DNA of 64,000 bases, from positions 26,201-90,200 of the forward strand of contig JAGGXX010000061.1 of NCBI GenBank assembly GCA_021162845.1. Direction: 5' to 3'. This DNA comes from Thermoprotei archaeon. GTDB taxonomy: Archaea; Thermoproteota; Thermoprotei; QMSL01; B3-G16. Shown here piece by piece: positions 42,511 to 51,828 of this stretch. Each line of letters starts with the position of its first letter. Within the stretch, counting starts at the first letter, position 1. Made by a program: the position numbers and the translations under genes. The notes beneath the pieces are model-generated. The model had not been told where the DNA came from. It did not search any database and saw nothing but the letters and a program-made list of their open reading frames with translations.

Positions 42511-43818
42511 GTGATTCCTATTGAATTCCGGGCTATATCCGATGCGCTGAGCAGTGAGGAAGGAGAGCGAATAGCAATAAGGGGATGGGTTTACAGGAAG
42601 AGGGAATTTAAGGACAAGATCTTCCTAGTAATACGCGACTCCTCAGGGATAATACAGTGTTTAGCGAGGAAAGATAACCAGAAGGCCTTTGAGGAAGCGA
42701 GGAAGGCGACTATAGAGTCCTCAGTAGAGGTAGAGGGATGTATTAAGAAGGATCCTAGAGCCCCTGGAGGCTGTGAGCTTAAAGTGGATGAACTGAAGAT
42801 AGTAGGACTCGCCGCGCCCTTCCCCATTACTAAATCGGCGGTCGATGCCTCTTCGGACTTCCTGCTTGATGTCAGACATCTATGGATCAGGAGTAGGAGG
42901 ATGACGGCAATATTGAAAGTGCGCGACACGGTATTTAGATCAATTCATGATTTCTTCAGGAGTAGGGGCTTCTACGAAGTACAGGCGCCCATGTTCGTCA
43001 CTGCCGCTGTAGAAGGAGGGGCCTCGCTCTTCAAGGTCGATTACTTTGGGAGGCGCGATGTCTATTTAACTCAATCATCTCAGTTTTACCTAGAGGTCCT
43101 AATCTACTCATTGGAGCGCGTCTATACAATAGCTCCATCATTCAGGGCCGAGAAGTCCCGCACGAGGCGGCACCTAACGGAGTTCTGGCATGCCGAGGCC
43201 GAAGCGGCATGGATGGATCTTAATGAACTGATGAGACTTGAGGAAGACCTGATATGCCATATAGTAAGCACTGTCTTGAGTGAGCGTGCAGAGGAGCTCG
43301 GCTTATTAGGGAGGAATGTAAAGGCGCTGGAACTCGTTGAGCCACCGTTCCCTCGCCTTGCATACGATGAGGCTATAGAGATATTGCAGGAAAAGGGCTT
43401 CGATATCCAATGGGGTGATGACCTTGGGTCTGATGAAGAGAGAGCCCTAACGATGGATTTCGAGAAACCCGTATTCATCTACGGCTATCCAGAGAAATGC
43501 AAAGCCTTCTATCACAAGCCAGATCCCTCGAGACCTGAGATAACGTTATCGGCAGACCTATTAGCCCCTGAGGGATACGGGGAAATCATCGGAGGAGGAG
43601 AACGCATAGAGAACCTAGACGTGCTACTCGACAAGATCAAGAAGTTCGGCCTGGATCCTAAGGATTATGAGTGGTATTTAGATCTCAGGCGTTACGGTAC
43701 GGTACCGCATAGCGGCTTCGGCTTAGGCACGGATCGCCTCGTCATGTGGATCTGCGGCCTCCAGCATATAAGGGAGGCTGTTCCCTTCCCGCGGGATATA
43801 CGGAAGGTCTATCCTTAG
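42511..43818 (+). CDS. asnS: Asparaginyl-tRNA synthetase
   Basis: A 435-aa class IIb synthetase. An N-terminal OB-fold anticodon-binding domain (about 20-105; IRGWVYRKREFKDKIFLVIR) precedes the catalytic domain. Motif 2 is FRAEKSRTRRHLTEFWHAEAE, where TRRHLTEFWH is the AsnRS signature as opposed to AspRS, and motif 3 is GFGLGTDRLVMWICGLQHIR, ending EAVPFPRDIRKVYP. Motif 3 normally reads GxGLERLV; here Glu is replaced by Asp in TDR, a conservative change in an ATP-contacting region. GTG start. The neighbouring genes are unrelated. Confidence 0.92.
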   Translation: MIPIEFRAISDALSSEEGERIAIRGWVYRKREFKDKIFLVIRDSSGIIQCLARKDNQKAFEEARKATIESSVEVEGCIKKDPRAPGGCELKVDELKIVGLAAPFPITKSAVDASSDFLLDVRHLWIRSRRMTAILKVRDTVFRSIHDFFRSRGFYEVQAPMFVTAAVEGGASLFKVDYFGRRDVYLTQSSQFYLEVLIYSLERVYTIAPSFRAEKSRTRRHLTEFWHAEAEAAWMDLNELMRLEEDLICHIVSTVLSERAEELGLLGRNVKALELVEPPFPRLAYDEAIEILQEKGFDIQWGDDLGSDEERALTMDFEKPVFIYGYPEKCKAFYHKPDPSRPEITLSADLLAPEGYGEIIGGGERIENLDVLLDKIKKFGLDPKDYEWYLDLRRYGTVPHSGFGLGTDRLVMWICGLQHIREAVPFPRDIRKVYP

Positions 43819-43883
43819 AGCGTTCCGCTAGGTCCTTACAGGAGACCTACTGAAGGCCTCTTTGTCATTGAAAACTCGTAAGC

Positions 43884-44741
43884 CTAAGCGGATCTCATCA
43901 TAATGAGAAATGGGAGGAAGACCGGCAGGAGAAGCAATATAACTGGCGTCTTAAAGAGTAGAAACAAGGCGATTATCATAGTTATCGCGAGTGCGTTTTC
44001 CATCATCAGTAGCCGCTTATAGGCAACCCTTAGATGTCCAGTTCGCGTTAAGAACCTTAAGACCTTATAGAGAAGGCTCTTCTTTAACCGCAGGTACTCT
44101 GGTAATGTGTAATATACGCTCATCCCCTTTTTAGACAATCTGACCTCTATCGTCTTCAGTTTCTTCCTACCACTAAATGGACTCGTCCGCCGTCGTCTTC
44201 TCTGTTTCACGAAGAGTTCTGGAAAGCGATCCATATACGACTCGGCTACCTCAGGTGATAACCTTAGTAATGAGGAGATCGTGGTCATCGTAGCAGATCC
44301 CCCATAGGAGGAGCCTATGTAAACTATGACATCGTATATGTACCTCATCGCGATGAGCTGGCTAGCGACGCTCCTAAAATCCATATCGTTTAGCCTTATG
44401 CCACTAGAGTTCAAACTCGGGTTCTCGGCGCTCTTCAATACGTCATTAAGGACCACTATAAACCTCTTCCCGAGCGAAGTAGGCTTGTATGCGTTTTCAC
44501 TTTCATTTCTTACAATCAAACCTTTTCTCTCGAGCTTTATAAGGGCATCACGGACCGCCTTCTTCCTCTCATTAATGGCTTCAGCTATCTCCTCAAGGGA
44601 CCCCTTATCGTGCTTAAAGAAGAAGAGCATGATGCATAACTGTATCCTTGCTCTAGCGAAGTCCACTAACCTATCCAAGTCCTTTAGTTTATTGAGTACA
44701 TCATAGGCCGAATTCCTTCCCCTGTACATATTCATTTTCAT
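43884..44741 (-). CDS. Membrane-anchored winged-helix protein (paralogue A)
   Basis: A 285-aa protein. A winged helix spans about 25-95 (LEEIAEAINERKKAVRDALI, then KLERKGLIVRN). It is followed by a helical middle domain (about 110-220), a basic stretch rich in Arg and Lys (RRRRTSPFSGRKKLK), and two closely spaced transmembrane helices at the end (about 248-283). This orientation places the DNA-binding domain in the cytoplasm with the membrane hairpin at the C-terminus. The protein at 49711-50568 has the same length, order and ERRKAVxDAL core, so they are paralogues. Ligand or DNA target unknown. Confidence 0.78.
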   Translation of the reverse strand: MKMNMYRGRNSAYDVLNKLKDLDRLVDFARARIQLCIMLFFFKHDKGSLEEIAEAINERKKAVRDALIKLERKGLIVRNESENAYKPTSLGKRFIVVLNDVLKSAENPSLNSSGIRLNDMDFRSVASQLIAMRYIYDVIVYIGSSYGGSATMTTISSLLRLSPEVAESYMDRFPELFVKQRRRRRTSPFSGRKKLKTIEVRLSKKGMSVYYTLPEYLRLKKSLLYKVLRFLTRTGHLRVAYKRLLMMENALAITMIIALFLLFKTPVILLLLPVFLPFLIMMRSA

Positions 44742-45123
44742 TCGATTAACCTCCGCTTACTCGGAGACGCCCCCCGCACTCCCGCTCCACGTCGAATAGT
44801 ATCCACTAATGGCTTCCGAGTAATAAGTCTATGTATATGATCACTATGATTATCCCCAAGAAGGCGGTTACATACCGAGAAGGGCTTAAAAGGGTGCTGT
44901 AACCATCTAACGTAACTTAAACCCCCTAAAAGAATGCATAAACCTATAAAGCGTAAGACTCCCTCGGATATGAAGGCCCCTCGCATAGGTACCGTTATTA
45001 ACGTTCTCCTATAGTTAAAATAGGTAGTCTCGGAAAAGTGTATCCAAACCTCATGGGCATATCATCAAGTTCTACAGCTAGTCACAGTATATATAAAATC
45101 CACGACTAATTGGAGCATGAAGT
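44742..45123. other. Intergenic region, 382 bp
   Basis: It lies between two genes on the minus strand and should hold the promoter of the wHTH gene at 43884. An 82-codon open frame (44738-44986, minus) overlaps that gene's start, has an unusual composition and no similarity, and I do not accept it as coding. No RNA gene was found. Confidence 0.4.
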
Positions 45124-46152
45124 CTAACCCTTTTGATTATGAACCCCGCCTCCAACTCCCATTAACTGCTCTAAGAAGGGTGATAAGATGGTTAAAATAA
45201 TTTCCCGTCCCTCCCTCTTTAAGTTAGCCTCTAAAAGTCCTATCGTGATCGCGGGCATTAATTTTTCTAACAATCCCTTTAGCGGGAGATCGCATCTCCA
45301 CGTGAGCAACATACTTACATCCGCTAATCTAACAGGGTATATGTTCTGTATGGCTACAACGTGTGCTCCCTCGATGACCAGGACAAAGTGCCCATACCAA
45401 GATTCCTCTTTCCTAGCCCTCATATAAAACTCAAAAAGGGGCTCAGGGAACCTCCACCTGACCTTCCTTAAATGCTCGAAACACGATATGAGGTACTTCG
45501 TTCTCGGATTAAAGGATATGGAGAGAAGCTGATCCATGCCTGTAAGGGCATCATATATCTCGTATATAATCTCGTTCAGTTTCAGCAGTAGATAGCAGAG
45601 CCCACCATGTCTGGCACAATATATGACATCATCGGGCATGTGGTAGACTTCTTTTAACCCTAGAACTCGTTTTAGGAAAAGCAGATCCCCCTCCTCTAGT
45701 CCCAGCATTTTAATCGCGTATTCCCTCGTCGTAAACCTCAACGCTAACGCCAACCTCATCATGTCGCTATAGCTCGTAGTGAGGCTTAGGGCCCTCCAGA
45801 GGAGAGCTCGAAGTGTGAGGAGGACGATATTCGCATCCCAGATCAAACACCCACCTCTTAGGTTAACCTCCTCCTGTAAGGCCATGCGGACCCGCGAGGG
45901 TAAAACCCTAAATCCCTCTTCCATAATGGCTGATGTGAGTACTGAGAGAACTCTGATGAACTCCCGAAGGTCAGTCCAAGGTAGGGATCCTCCCCTACAT
46001 ATCATAGCTGGGTCATCGAGGAGGACATGCCAGTTATTATTTAACTTACGTGAAAGCCTGTTGATCAGGGCTACTTGATACATAAGAGCCCTGAAAGCAC
46101 GTCTAATTTTCACTCTGTTCTTATGTGTTTTTAACATGTTGTAGAAGATCAT
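45124..46152 (-). CDS. Uncharacterised 342-aa protein
   Basis: I do not recognise this protein. It is mainly helical, Leu- and Arg-rich, basic at the N-terminus (MLKTHKNRVKIRRAFRALMY) and has a GGGVHNQKG tail. Segments such as LTWRCDLPLKGLLEKLMPAI are moderately hydrophobic but not clearly membrane-spanning. It is transcribed away from the GT-C-like gene, with a 122-bp gap holding both promoters. Its location between the paired membrane wHTH genes makes an association with them possible. No motif suggests activity. Confidence 0.6.
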   Translation of the reverse strand: MIFYNMLKTHKNRVKIRRAFRALMYQVALINRLSRKLNNNWHVLLDDPAMICRGGSLPWTDLREFIRVLSVLTSAIMEEGFRVLPSRVRMALQEEVNLRGGCLIWDANIVLLTLRALLWRALSLTTSYSDMMRLALALRFTTREYAIKMLGLEEGDLLFLKRVLGLKEVYHMPDDVIYCARHGGLCYLLLKLNEIIYEIYDALTGMDQLLSISFNPRTKYLISCFEHLRKVRWRFPEPLFEFYMRARKEESWYGHFVLVIEGAHVVAIQNIYPVRLADVSMLLTWRCDLPLKGLLEKLMPAITIGLLEANLKREGREIILTILSPFLEQLMGVGGGVHNQKG

Positions 46153-46274
46153 TATATGTAGACTTAAATCGCTGATCTTTCACAGTTTTTCAGGAAGACT
46201 GTGCATCGATTTTTTCTTAAATTTTCATTTAACGAGTATAATTAAAGAAGGCTTGTCTACATTTAAGTACTCGT

Positions 46275-47987
46275 ATGCAGGACCCTTCCTTCCAGCGTAA
46301 AAAGGCGATAAGCCTCTTAGGAGTCGTCCTCCTCATCTTAATGGCTTGTCTATTAATCAGTTCAATGTATGAAGGCTTTTTCCTGGTCTTTTACGGCAAA
46401 CGTCATGTCCAATTCACATTACCCACGAGCATAGTACTTCTGCTTTCGTTAATGTTGCTTATATATTCTTCATTACTATATCTCGAGTGTAGGCGTCCTT
46501 CCTTCCTCATTTTAGGTACTTCGATAGGCGTGCTTATTCTTTTACATGAATACACTGTTCCCTCGTTACCACCACTAGCTGGTCTCCTTTACGTCGCGGC
46601 TACAGTGTATTATCATGGAGATAGGAGGATAACTGTCAGCTGCTCAGTCCTCCTTTTAAGCGTTTACACGTTCATGGCCTTCCTTAGCGTCATTCACTAC
46701 GTATCCGCGTTAACCTTTAAGGCTCGGATACTATCCGACTTAGCGCAAATTGAAGCCATGATATTTTACGCTCCGGGCTATAACGTTAGCTCCCTACTAG
46801 CCCTCATCATACTATATTCCTGGCCACTGTCCCTGTTAACGCGTCTCCTGCCTAAGTTCTCCGACAGATGGTCTAGAACTCCTTCCATGGGAATGCCTCA
46901 TGAGAGGTATCCGTATTATATCATTCCCTTAACGATTTCACCGGTATTAGTCATGGCTTTAGCCTATTTAAGGCAGGCTAACAAGGGCATTGGCGTGGAT
47001 TATAGCTATTATGTAATGGCCTTGGAGGACGTTAGTGGTATGAACTTCCCTTACCTCCTCTCACGCCAACGCTCGCTTTACCTCATCTTATCGTATATGC
47101 TCTACTCCCTTACAGGAGATACGCATTGCTCTGTCAGGCTGTTGACCTTCGTGATAGCGGTTCTACTTGCCGTAGTCGTCTTCCTCTCCGCTAAGAGGCT
47201 TTACGGTCCCTATGAGGGCATATGGAGCATGTTCTCTGCGACGTTCTCCCCTATATTCGCAGCCAGTATGTTCGCAGCTATATTCTCGAATTGGCTGGCG
47301 TTAATACCGCTTTATGGCTTCATGGCATGCCTACCGGATTTAGTTCAACTGAGGAAAGGTCATCTACTCCTAGGCATCGCCCTCTCAATACTCGTGCTCC
47401 TAGCACATCCGTGGACGTGGAACATCCTCATGGCCTCTCTGCTACTACTCGCCATTTCCCTCTACTTGAGGAGGAGAGACCTACAGAAGATCTACCCTCT
47501 TCTAATCATAGTGTTGATTAATGTAGTCTTCGATAGGCTAAGGCTACTAGCATTCGGCGCTGGAGGGCTAGAAGTCGGAGAGGTCACGAGTAGGAGCACA
47601 CTATCCTTAAACAACCTTTACAAGTTCCCCCTGTACATCTACCTGACATTCCGCTATTACCTAGCTGGTTCCTTCACGGACATCCCATTCCTCTTAATGG
47701 CATTTATAGGCCTCATCGTAATCTATCGACGTGATGACATCGAAGGCGCGTTCATACGTTCCTGGCTACTGATCTCTTCTCTCATGTTTCCCTTCCTCAG
47801 TCGTGGCATCCATTGGCGTATACTTTATGATATCCCCTTCCTCCTCCTAGCTGGTGTGGGCTTAGCTTACGTCACAAGGAGCATTCAGGATACGAGGTTA
47901 AGACATGTAATCATACTATCCTACGTTCTATCCCAGGTAAGCTATGATCTCCGAGTAATGAGTATACTCCCCTCCCAATTAAGTTAA
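46275..47987 (+). CDS. Polytopic membrane protein, GT-C/PMT-type glycosyltransferase-like
   Basis: A 570-aa protein with about 13 membrane segments. An extracytoplasmic loop after a mid-chain helix contains GIGVDYSYYVMALEDVSGMN (near residue 238), with the acidic residues typical of GT-C lipid-linked sugar transferases. LLSAKRLYG-like and QRSLYLILSYMLYSLTG segments follow the pattern of PMT/ArnT-type proteins in archaea. A GT-C enzyme would transfer sugars from dolichol-linked donors outside the membrane, for S-layer or surface glycans. The match is by topology and motif only. Confidence 0.65.
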   Translation: MQDPSFQRKKAISLLGVVLLILMACLLISSMYEGFFLVFYGKRHVQFTLPTSIVLLLSLMLLIYSSLLYLECRRPSFLILGTSIGVLILLHEYTVPSLPPLAGLLYVAATVYYHGDRRITVSCSVLLLSVYTFMAFLSVIHYVSALTFKARILSDLAQIEAMIFYAPGYNVSSLLALIILYSWPLSLLTRLLPKFSDRWSRTPSMGMPHERYPYYIIPLTISPVLVMALAYLRQANKGIGVDYSYYVMALEDVSGMNFPYLLSRQRSLYLILSYMLYSLTGDTHCSVRLLTFVIAVLLAVVVFLSAKRLYGPYEGIWSMFSATFSPIFAASMFAAIFSNWLALIPLYGFMACLPDLVQLRKGHLLLGIALSILVLLAHPWTWNILMASLLLLAISLYLRRRDLQKIYPLLIIVLINVVFDRLRLLAFGAGGLEVGEVTSRSTLSLNNLYKFPLYIYLTFRYYLAGSFTDIPFLLMAFIGLIVIYRRDDIEGAFIRSWLLISSLMFPFLSRGIHWRILYDIPFLLLAGVGLAYVTRSIQDTRLRHVIILSYVLSQVSYDLRVMSILPSQLS

Positions 47988-48058
47988 ATGAACGCCGCGT
48001 AGTCGCTGGAATTACACATGCTAAAATTAAGGTCCCCCAAGATAAGTAGTGATACCTT

Positions 48059-48448
48059 ATGTCAGCGGATGACCTAGGTGGAATAAGGGTTTTAATCGTG
48101 GATGATTCCCTCTTCATGAGGAAGATGCTGAGAAAGAAACTTGAGGCGAGGAACATTAGGGTAATAGGCGAGGCTGAAGACGGCCTAAGGGCATTCGAGG
48201 AATACAAGAAGCTAACACCAGACATAGTCTTACTCGACATAGTCATGCCGAAAGCTGATGGAATTAAAGCGCTTAAGCTCATTAGAGGCTATGACCCTAC
48301 CGCTAAGGTGATAATGCTAACAGCGATAGGTCAGGAGAAGCTAATAAAGGAGGCGCGGGAGCTCGGAGCTGTAGGCTACATAGTGAAGCCCTTCGACGAA
48401 GACAACTTAATAAAAACCATAATGCGAGTCATGAGGGATAGGGGATGA
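48059..48448 (+). CDS. cheY: CheY-type response regulator
   Basis: A 129-aa single receiver domain. The acidic pocket is Asp15/Asp16 (LIVDDSLF), the phosphorylation site Asp60 (IVLLDIVMP), the switch Thr88 (VIMLTAIG) and the conserved Lys110 (GYIVKPFD). There is no output domain, as in CheY. It overlaps cheB by 4 bp (ATGA), so the two are co-translated. CheA lies 13 kb away on the minus strand. CheY carries the signal to the archaellum switch through CheF in most archaea; no archaellum gene is in this window. Confidence 0.93.
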   Translation: MSADDLGGIRVLIVDDSLFMRKMLRKKLEARNIRVIGEAEDGLRAFEEYKKLTPDIVLLDIVMPKADGIKALKLIRGYDPTAKVIMLTAIGQEKLIKEARELGAVGYIVKPFDEDNLIKTIMRVMRDRG

Positions 48449-49533
48449 CCAAGATAAGGGTTCTGGTGGTGGATGATTCCCTCTTCATGAGGCGGATAAT
48501 TTCAGACATCCTAAGTAGGGATCCACAGATAGAAGTGATAGGCATCGCCAGTAATGGTCTAGAGGGTTATGAGAAAACTCTAGAACTAAGTCCAGATGTC
48601 GTTATACTGGATGTTCAGATGCCCGTGATGGATGGTCTGACCGCTCTGAAAAAGATAATGCAGGATAAGCCAACGCCGGTCATCATGTTCAGCGCTCTAA
48701 CTAAGAAGGACGCCTTAGTCACGATAAAGGCCTTAGAGTACGGCGCGGTGGATTTCCTCGCTAAACCCTATGGTCCGATATCCCTTGATCTAAGCTCAGT
48801 CGCAGAGGATTTAATAAGGAAGGTAAAGGCCGCTGCTATAGCTAAGATCCGGATGTTCAGGTTCCCTAAAACCATTACCATCAAGCGGCGTCCTAAGCCC
48901 TTATACGGCGAGAGCCCTCCTGTAGCCGTGGCGATAGCAGCCTCAACAGGAGGTCCTTCAGCCCTCAGGGAGGTCTTAGTCAAAATACCAGGTGATGTAC
49001 CGGCCGCGTTCCTAATAGTGCAACATATGCCTCCCTTCTTCACTAAGGTCCTAGCGGAGCACTTGGATGCGAGGTCCGAGCTTAAGGTGAAGGAGGCTGA
49101 AAACGGGGAGTTGGTTATGCCTGGCGTCGCCTATATAGCGCCTGGCGGTTATCACATGGAGGTAATCAAGATAGGGAAGATCGTGAGGATACGCTTGAAT
49201 AAAGGTCCCAAGATAAACAATGTAAGGCCTTCTGCTGATCCTTTGATGATCTCAGTGGCAAAGGCATTCGGGGCTAATAGCATAGGCGTCGTATTAACGG
49301 GAATGGGTAGTGATGGTGCGATCGGCATGAGGGCGATAAAGGAAGCTGGCGGAAGAACTATAGTCCAGGATGAGGAGACATGCGTCGTACCCGGTATGCC
49401 GTTAGCAGCACTGAAACTAGGCGTCGTAGATAAGGTGCTTCCTATATGGGACATAGGTGATGCAGTAATACAGGAAATCAGGACAAGGAGCTTAAAGTAC
49501 GCACAGAGGGAGCGATTACCCGGTTACGTTTAA
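48445..49533 (+). CDS. cheB: CheB chemoreceptor methylesterase/glutamine deamidase
   Basis: A 362-aa protein with an N-terminal receiver domain (Asp11/12, phosphosite Asp56 in VILDVQMPVMDG, Lys107) and a C-terminal methylesterase domain. The catalytic triad is Ser167 (IAASTGGPS), His194 (IVQHMPP) and Asp290 (GMGSDGAIG). CheB resets receptor methylation during adaptation, so receptors (MCPs) and a CheR methyltransferase should exist elsewhere. A 24-bp stretch of its receiver region is identical to cheY, the upstream gene. Confidence 0.94.
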   Translation: MTKIRVLVVDDSLFMRRIISDILSRDPQIEVIGIASNGLEGYEKTLELSPDVVILDVQMPVMDGLTALKKIMQDKPTPVIMFSALTKKDALVTIKALEYGAVDFLAKPYGPISLDLSSVAEDLIRKVKAAAIAKIRMFRFPKTITIKRRPKPLYGESPPVAVAIAASTGGPSALREVLVKIPGDVPAAFLIVQHMPPFFTKVLAEHLDARSELKVKEAENGELVMPGVAYIAPGGYHMEVIKIGKIVRIRLNKGPKINNVRPSADPLMISVAKAFGANSIGVVLTGMGSDGAIGMRAIKEAGGRTIVQDEETCVVPGMPLAALKLGVVDKVLPIWDIGDAVIQEIRTRSLKYAQRERLPGYV

Positions 49534-49710
49534 GCTCTTTTTAGCTGGAAAGGGATTTTATTATATGAATATAGAATAATTATCATTTTCCTTACTTCAT
49601 TGAATTTCATGATCTTTCAGTCGCTTATGTTATTTCCACCTAATTTTAAACGCCTTTAAACATAACTATGTTTAAAGCAAAGTGACCAGCATATTCACTA
49701 GGGGAATCAC

Positions 49711-50568
49711 ATGGAAAGAATAAACGTTGCGACTATTGGGAGAAGCCGCCTCGAAAAACTAAGGATCTTCGACAATGTCATCGATATAGGGCGAGCGACC
49801 ATTCAGCTGGAGATATTTCTATACCTAGGCGCCAAGGGCGAAGCAGATCTAGAGGAGCTATGGAGGAACATAGGCGAACGAAGGAAGGCCGTATGTGATG
49901 CACTGAGAAAGCTACGCAGGAAGCGCCTAGTCACGTATGACGAGGAGCGAGAGGTATACCGCCTTACGGAAAAGGGCCTCGGCTACTTAGCGCTATTGCA
50001 AAGTGCACTTGGTGAGTTTAGGGAATACGAGTTCATCAAGAGATACATCCCCCTAAGGAAGATAGACGTAAATGAGCTCTCGCGCAGGCTTATACGCGAC
50101 AGATATTTATACGAAGTCCTAGTAGCACTTGGTTCATCTCCTGAAGGCATGTTGCCTCTTGAGGATCTAGCTCACCTAATGGGCCTCAGTCCTCAGAGAG
50201 CACAGGCATACCTGGACATGTTTGCTCCGCTAATAGAACGGACCAAGAGGCCCAAGCAGAATGATCCAACGGGTAGGATACGGGTGATCACATGCTACAG
50301 GCTTACGCCCATAGGTTATAGGTTGTTTAAGAGCCTGCCTAGCTACCTATTAGTTAAACGTAAGCGGCGCACATGGTTCTTGCTTAAGCTAATCACTAAG
50401 AGCGTACATCCCATCATAGCGCTTAAGCGATTACTACCCCTTAACTTAGCCTTAATATCGGCCATGATCTTATTATCGTATATGCTTTCACAAGCCTGGA
50501 TATGCGCTTTAGGAATCCTAGCCTTGTCCCTCATAAATGTCATGATCTCAAGTATATTGCCGTACTAG
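49711..50568 (+). CDS. Membrane-anchored winged-helix protein (paralogue B)
   Basis: A 285-aa paralogue of the protein at 43884-44741: same length, winged helix at about 25-95 with GERRKAVCDALRKLRRKRLV, helical middle domain, basic linker (KRTKRPKQ), and two C-terminal membrane helices (about 244-283). It lies 177 bp after cheB in the same direction. The ERRKAVxDAL core gives a positively charged recognition helix. Its proximity to cheYB suggests a membrane-linked transcriptional response, but nothing here shows direct coupling. An AT-rich promoter-like region lies near 49640-49670. Confidence 0.78.
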   Translation: MERINVATIGRSRLEKLRIFDNVIDIGRATIQLEIFLYLGAKGEADLEELWRNIGERRKAVCDALRKLRRKRLVTYDEEREVYRLTEKGLGYLALLQSALGEFREYEFIKRYIPLRKIDVNELSRRLIRDRYLYEVLVALGSSPEGMLPLEDLAHLMGLSPQRAQAYLDMFAPLIERTKRPKQNDPTGRIRVITCYRLTPIGYRLFKSLPSYLLVKRKRRTWFLLKLITKSVHPIIALKRLLPLNLALISAMILLSYMLSQAWICALGILALSLINVMISSILPY

Positions 50569-50634
50569 GACTCAAGGCGTACATCTCAAACGATATAAGC
50601 TTTAGGTACATGAGAGTATGCTGGGATCTGTACC

Positions 50635-51549
50635 ATGAAGGTAAGCTGTGCCTGGCTCTATGCCATAACTAAGTATGGGTATCCCCCCTCCATTAAGGAC
50701 ACGTTTAAGGCCATGGACGATATGGCGGCATTGGGCTTCAAGTATGTAGAACTCGAGGGCGGAGTGACATATGAGAACTTCTACCAGGTTTATGAAAAGC
50801 GTAAGGAACTAGCTGAACATGCTGAGTCGCTCGGCCTTAAGATAATAAACTTCTGCCCTGTGTTACCAGATATAGTGAGCATGGAGGTTGCCCGTAAGGA
50901 AAAAGCCCTAAAGGCCTTAGAGAAAGCCGCTGAGTTAACGGTATTTTTCGGTGCTGAGACCTTACAGCTCGACTCCTTCACACCTCCCCTGGAGTTCGTA
51001 GGAGAGAGACCCTATAAGGAAGCCATAAGCTTCGGCCTGCAGATCAAGGTCAGGGTGGATCCGCGCTTTAGCTGGCGGAAATTCTGGGATAACTTAGTGG
51101 ACTCGTTTAAGAGGGCATGTGACATAGCCGAGGATCACGGCTTGAAGCTCATATTGGAGCCCAGGGTAGGCGAGTCGATCAGTAACACGGATGCCATGTT
51201 AAGGCTCATCGATGCCGTAGGTAAGGATAACTTCGGTGCGGTGCTGGATACGGGACACCTTCATGCTCAGAAGGAGATATTACCGCTTTCGATAGAGAAG
51301 CTCGGCGGTAGGATATTGTACGTGCACGTCTCGGATAACGATGGGAGGGACAATTACCACTTAGGATTAGGCAAGGGGACCATAGATTGGGAGGGCGTCT
51401 TCATGGCACTGAAGAAACACGGGTTCGACAGATATGTGGCAATCGACATTGGAGGAGCTGGCTTTAAGGGTGACCTAGACAGGGAAGTCATAGAGTCAAA
51501 GAAGTTCCTAGAGGCGTTATTCAGAAAGCTGGGCATACCCCTAAGCTGA
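50635..51549 (+). CDS. Xylose isomerase-like TIM-barrel protein
   Basis: A 304-aa barrel. KYVELEGGVTYENFYQVYE (near residue 35) begins the metal site, LILEPRVGESISNTDA (near 177) holds the Glu ligand, FGAVLDTGHLHAQKE (near 200) the DxGHL motif, and ILYVHVSDNDGRDNYHLGLG (near 224) the His/Asp block, a complete family set. It is longer than the two shorter barrels in the window. Substrates in this family include hexuloses, inosose and tagaturonate; here unknown. It starts 66 bp after the preceding wHTH gene and its stop abuts the convergent small membrane protein. Confidence 0.86.
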   Translation: MKVSCAWLYAITKYGYPPSIKDTFKAMDDMAALGFKYVELEGGVTYENFYQVYEKRKELAEHAESLGLKIINFCPVLPDIVSMEVARKEKALKALEKAAELTVFFGAETLQLDSFTPPLEFVGERPYKEAISFGLQIKVRVDPRFSWRKFWDNLVDSFKRACDIAEDHGLKLILEPRVGESISNTDAMLRLIDAVGKDNFGAVLDTGHLHAQKEILPLSIEKLGGRILYVHVSDNDGRDNYHLGLGKGTIDWEGVFMALKKHGFDRYVAIDIGGAGFKGDLDREVIESKKFLEALFRKLGIPLS

Positions 51550-51828
51550 TTACTCTCGACCCAGTAACGTATGCTTCAAAATGCCCCCTATGAGGAGGCC
51601 TATTCCGAGCCAGTAAGTAGCTCTGAGTAAAAGGACCCCACTTGCCAAGTATCTATCAACCCCAGGGGATATTAGAAACGAGCTCGCGACTATCATCAAC
51701 GTGAAGCTCATGATGAATGAAAGGAGATGAGGGATCCTCTTAATCTCAAGAATGGCGGTCATGCTCCCAAGTAATAACGGGATGAGCTGTAACAACAGGG
51801 AGCATAGTACCATCAATAGAAACATCAC
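51550..51828 (-). CDS. Small membrane protein
   Basis: A 92-aa protein with about three hydrophobic segments (about 2-26, 34-55 and 64-86), an uncharged core and a basic C-terminus (KHTLLGRE). Its stop directly abuts that of the isomerase. No family is recognised; the length and composition fit a small transporter-type or accessory subunit. Confidence 0.6.
   Translation of the reverse strand: MMFLLMVLCSLLLQLIPLLLGSMTAILEIKRIPHLLSFIMSFTLMIVASSFLISPGVDRYLASGVLLLRATYWLGIGLLIGGILKHTLLGRE

Noticed and set aside
44738..44986. 82-codon frame on the minus strand upstream of the membrane wHTH gene
   Set aside because: It overlaps that gene's start, has no similarity and a composition unlike its neighbours.
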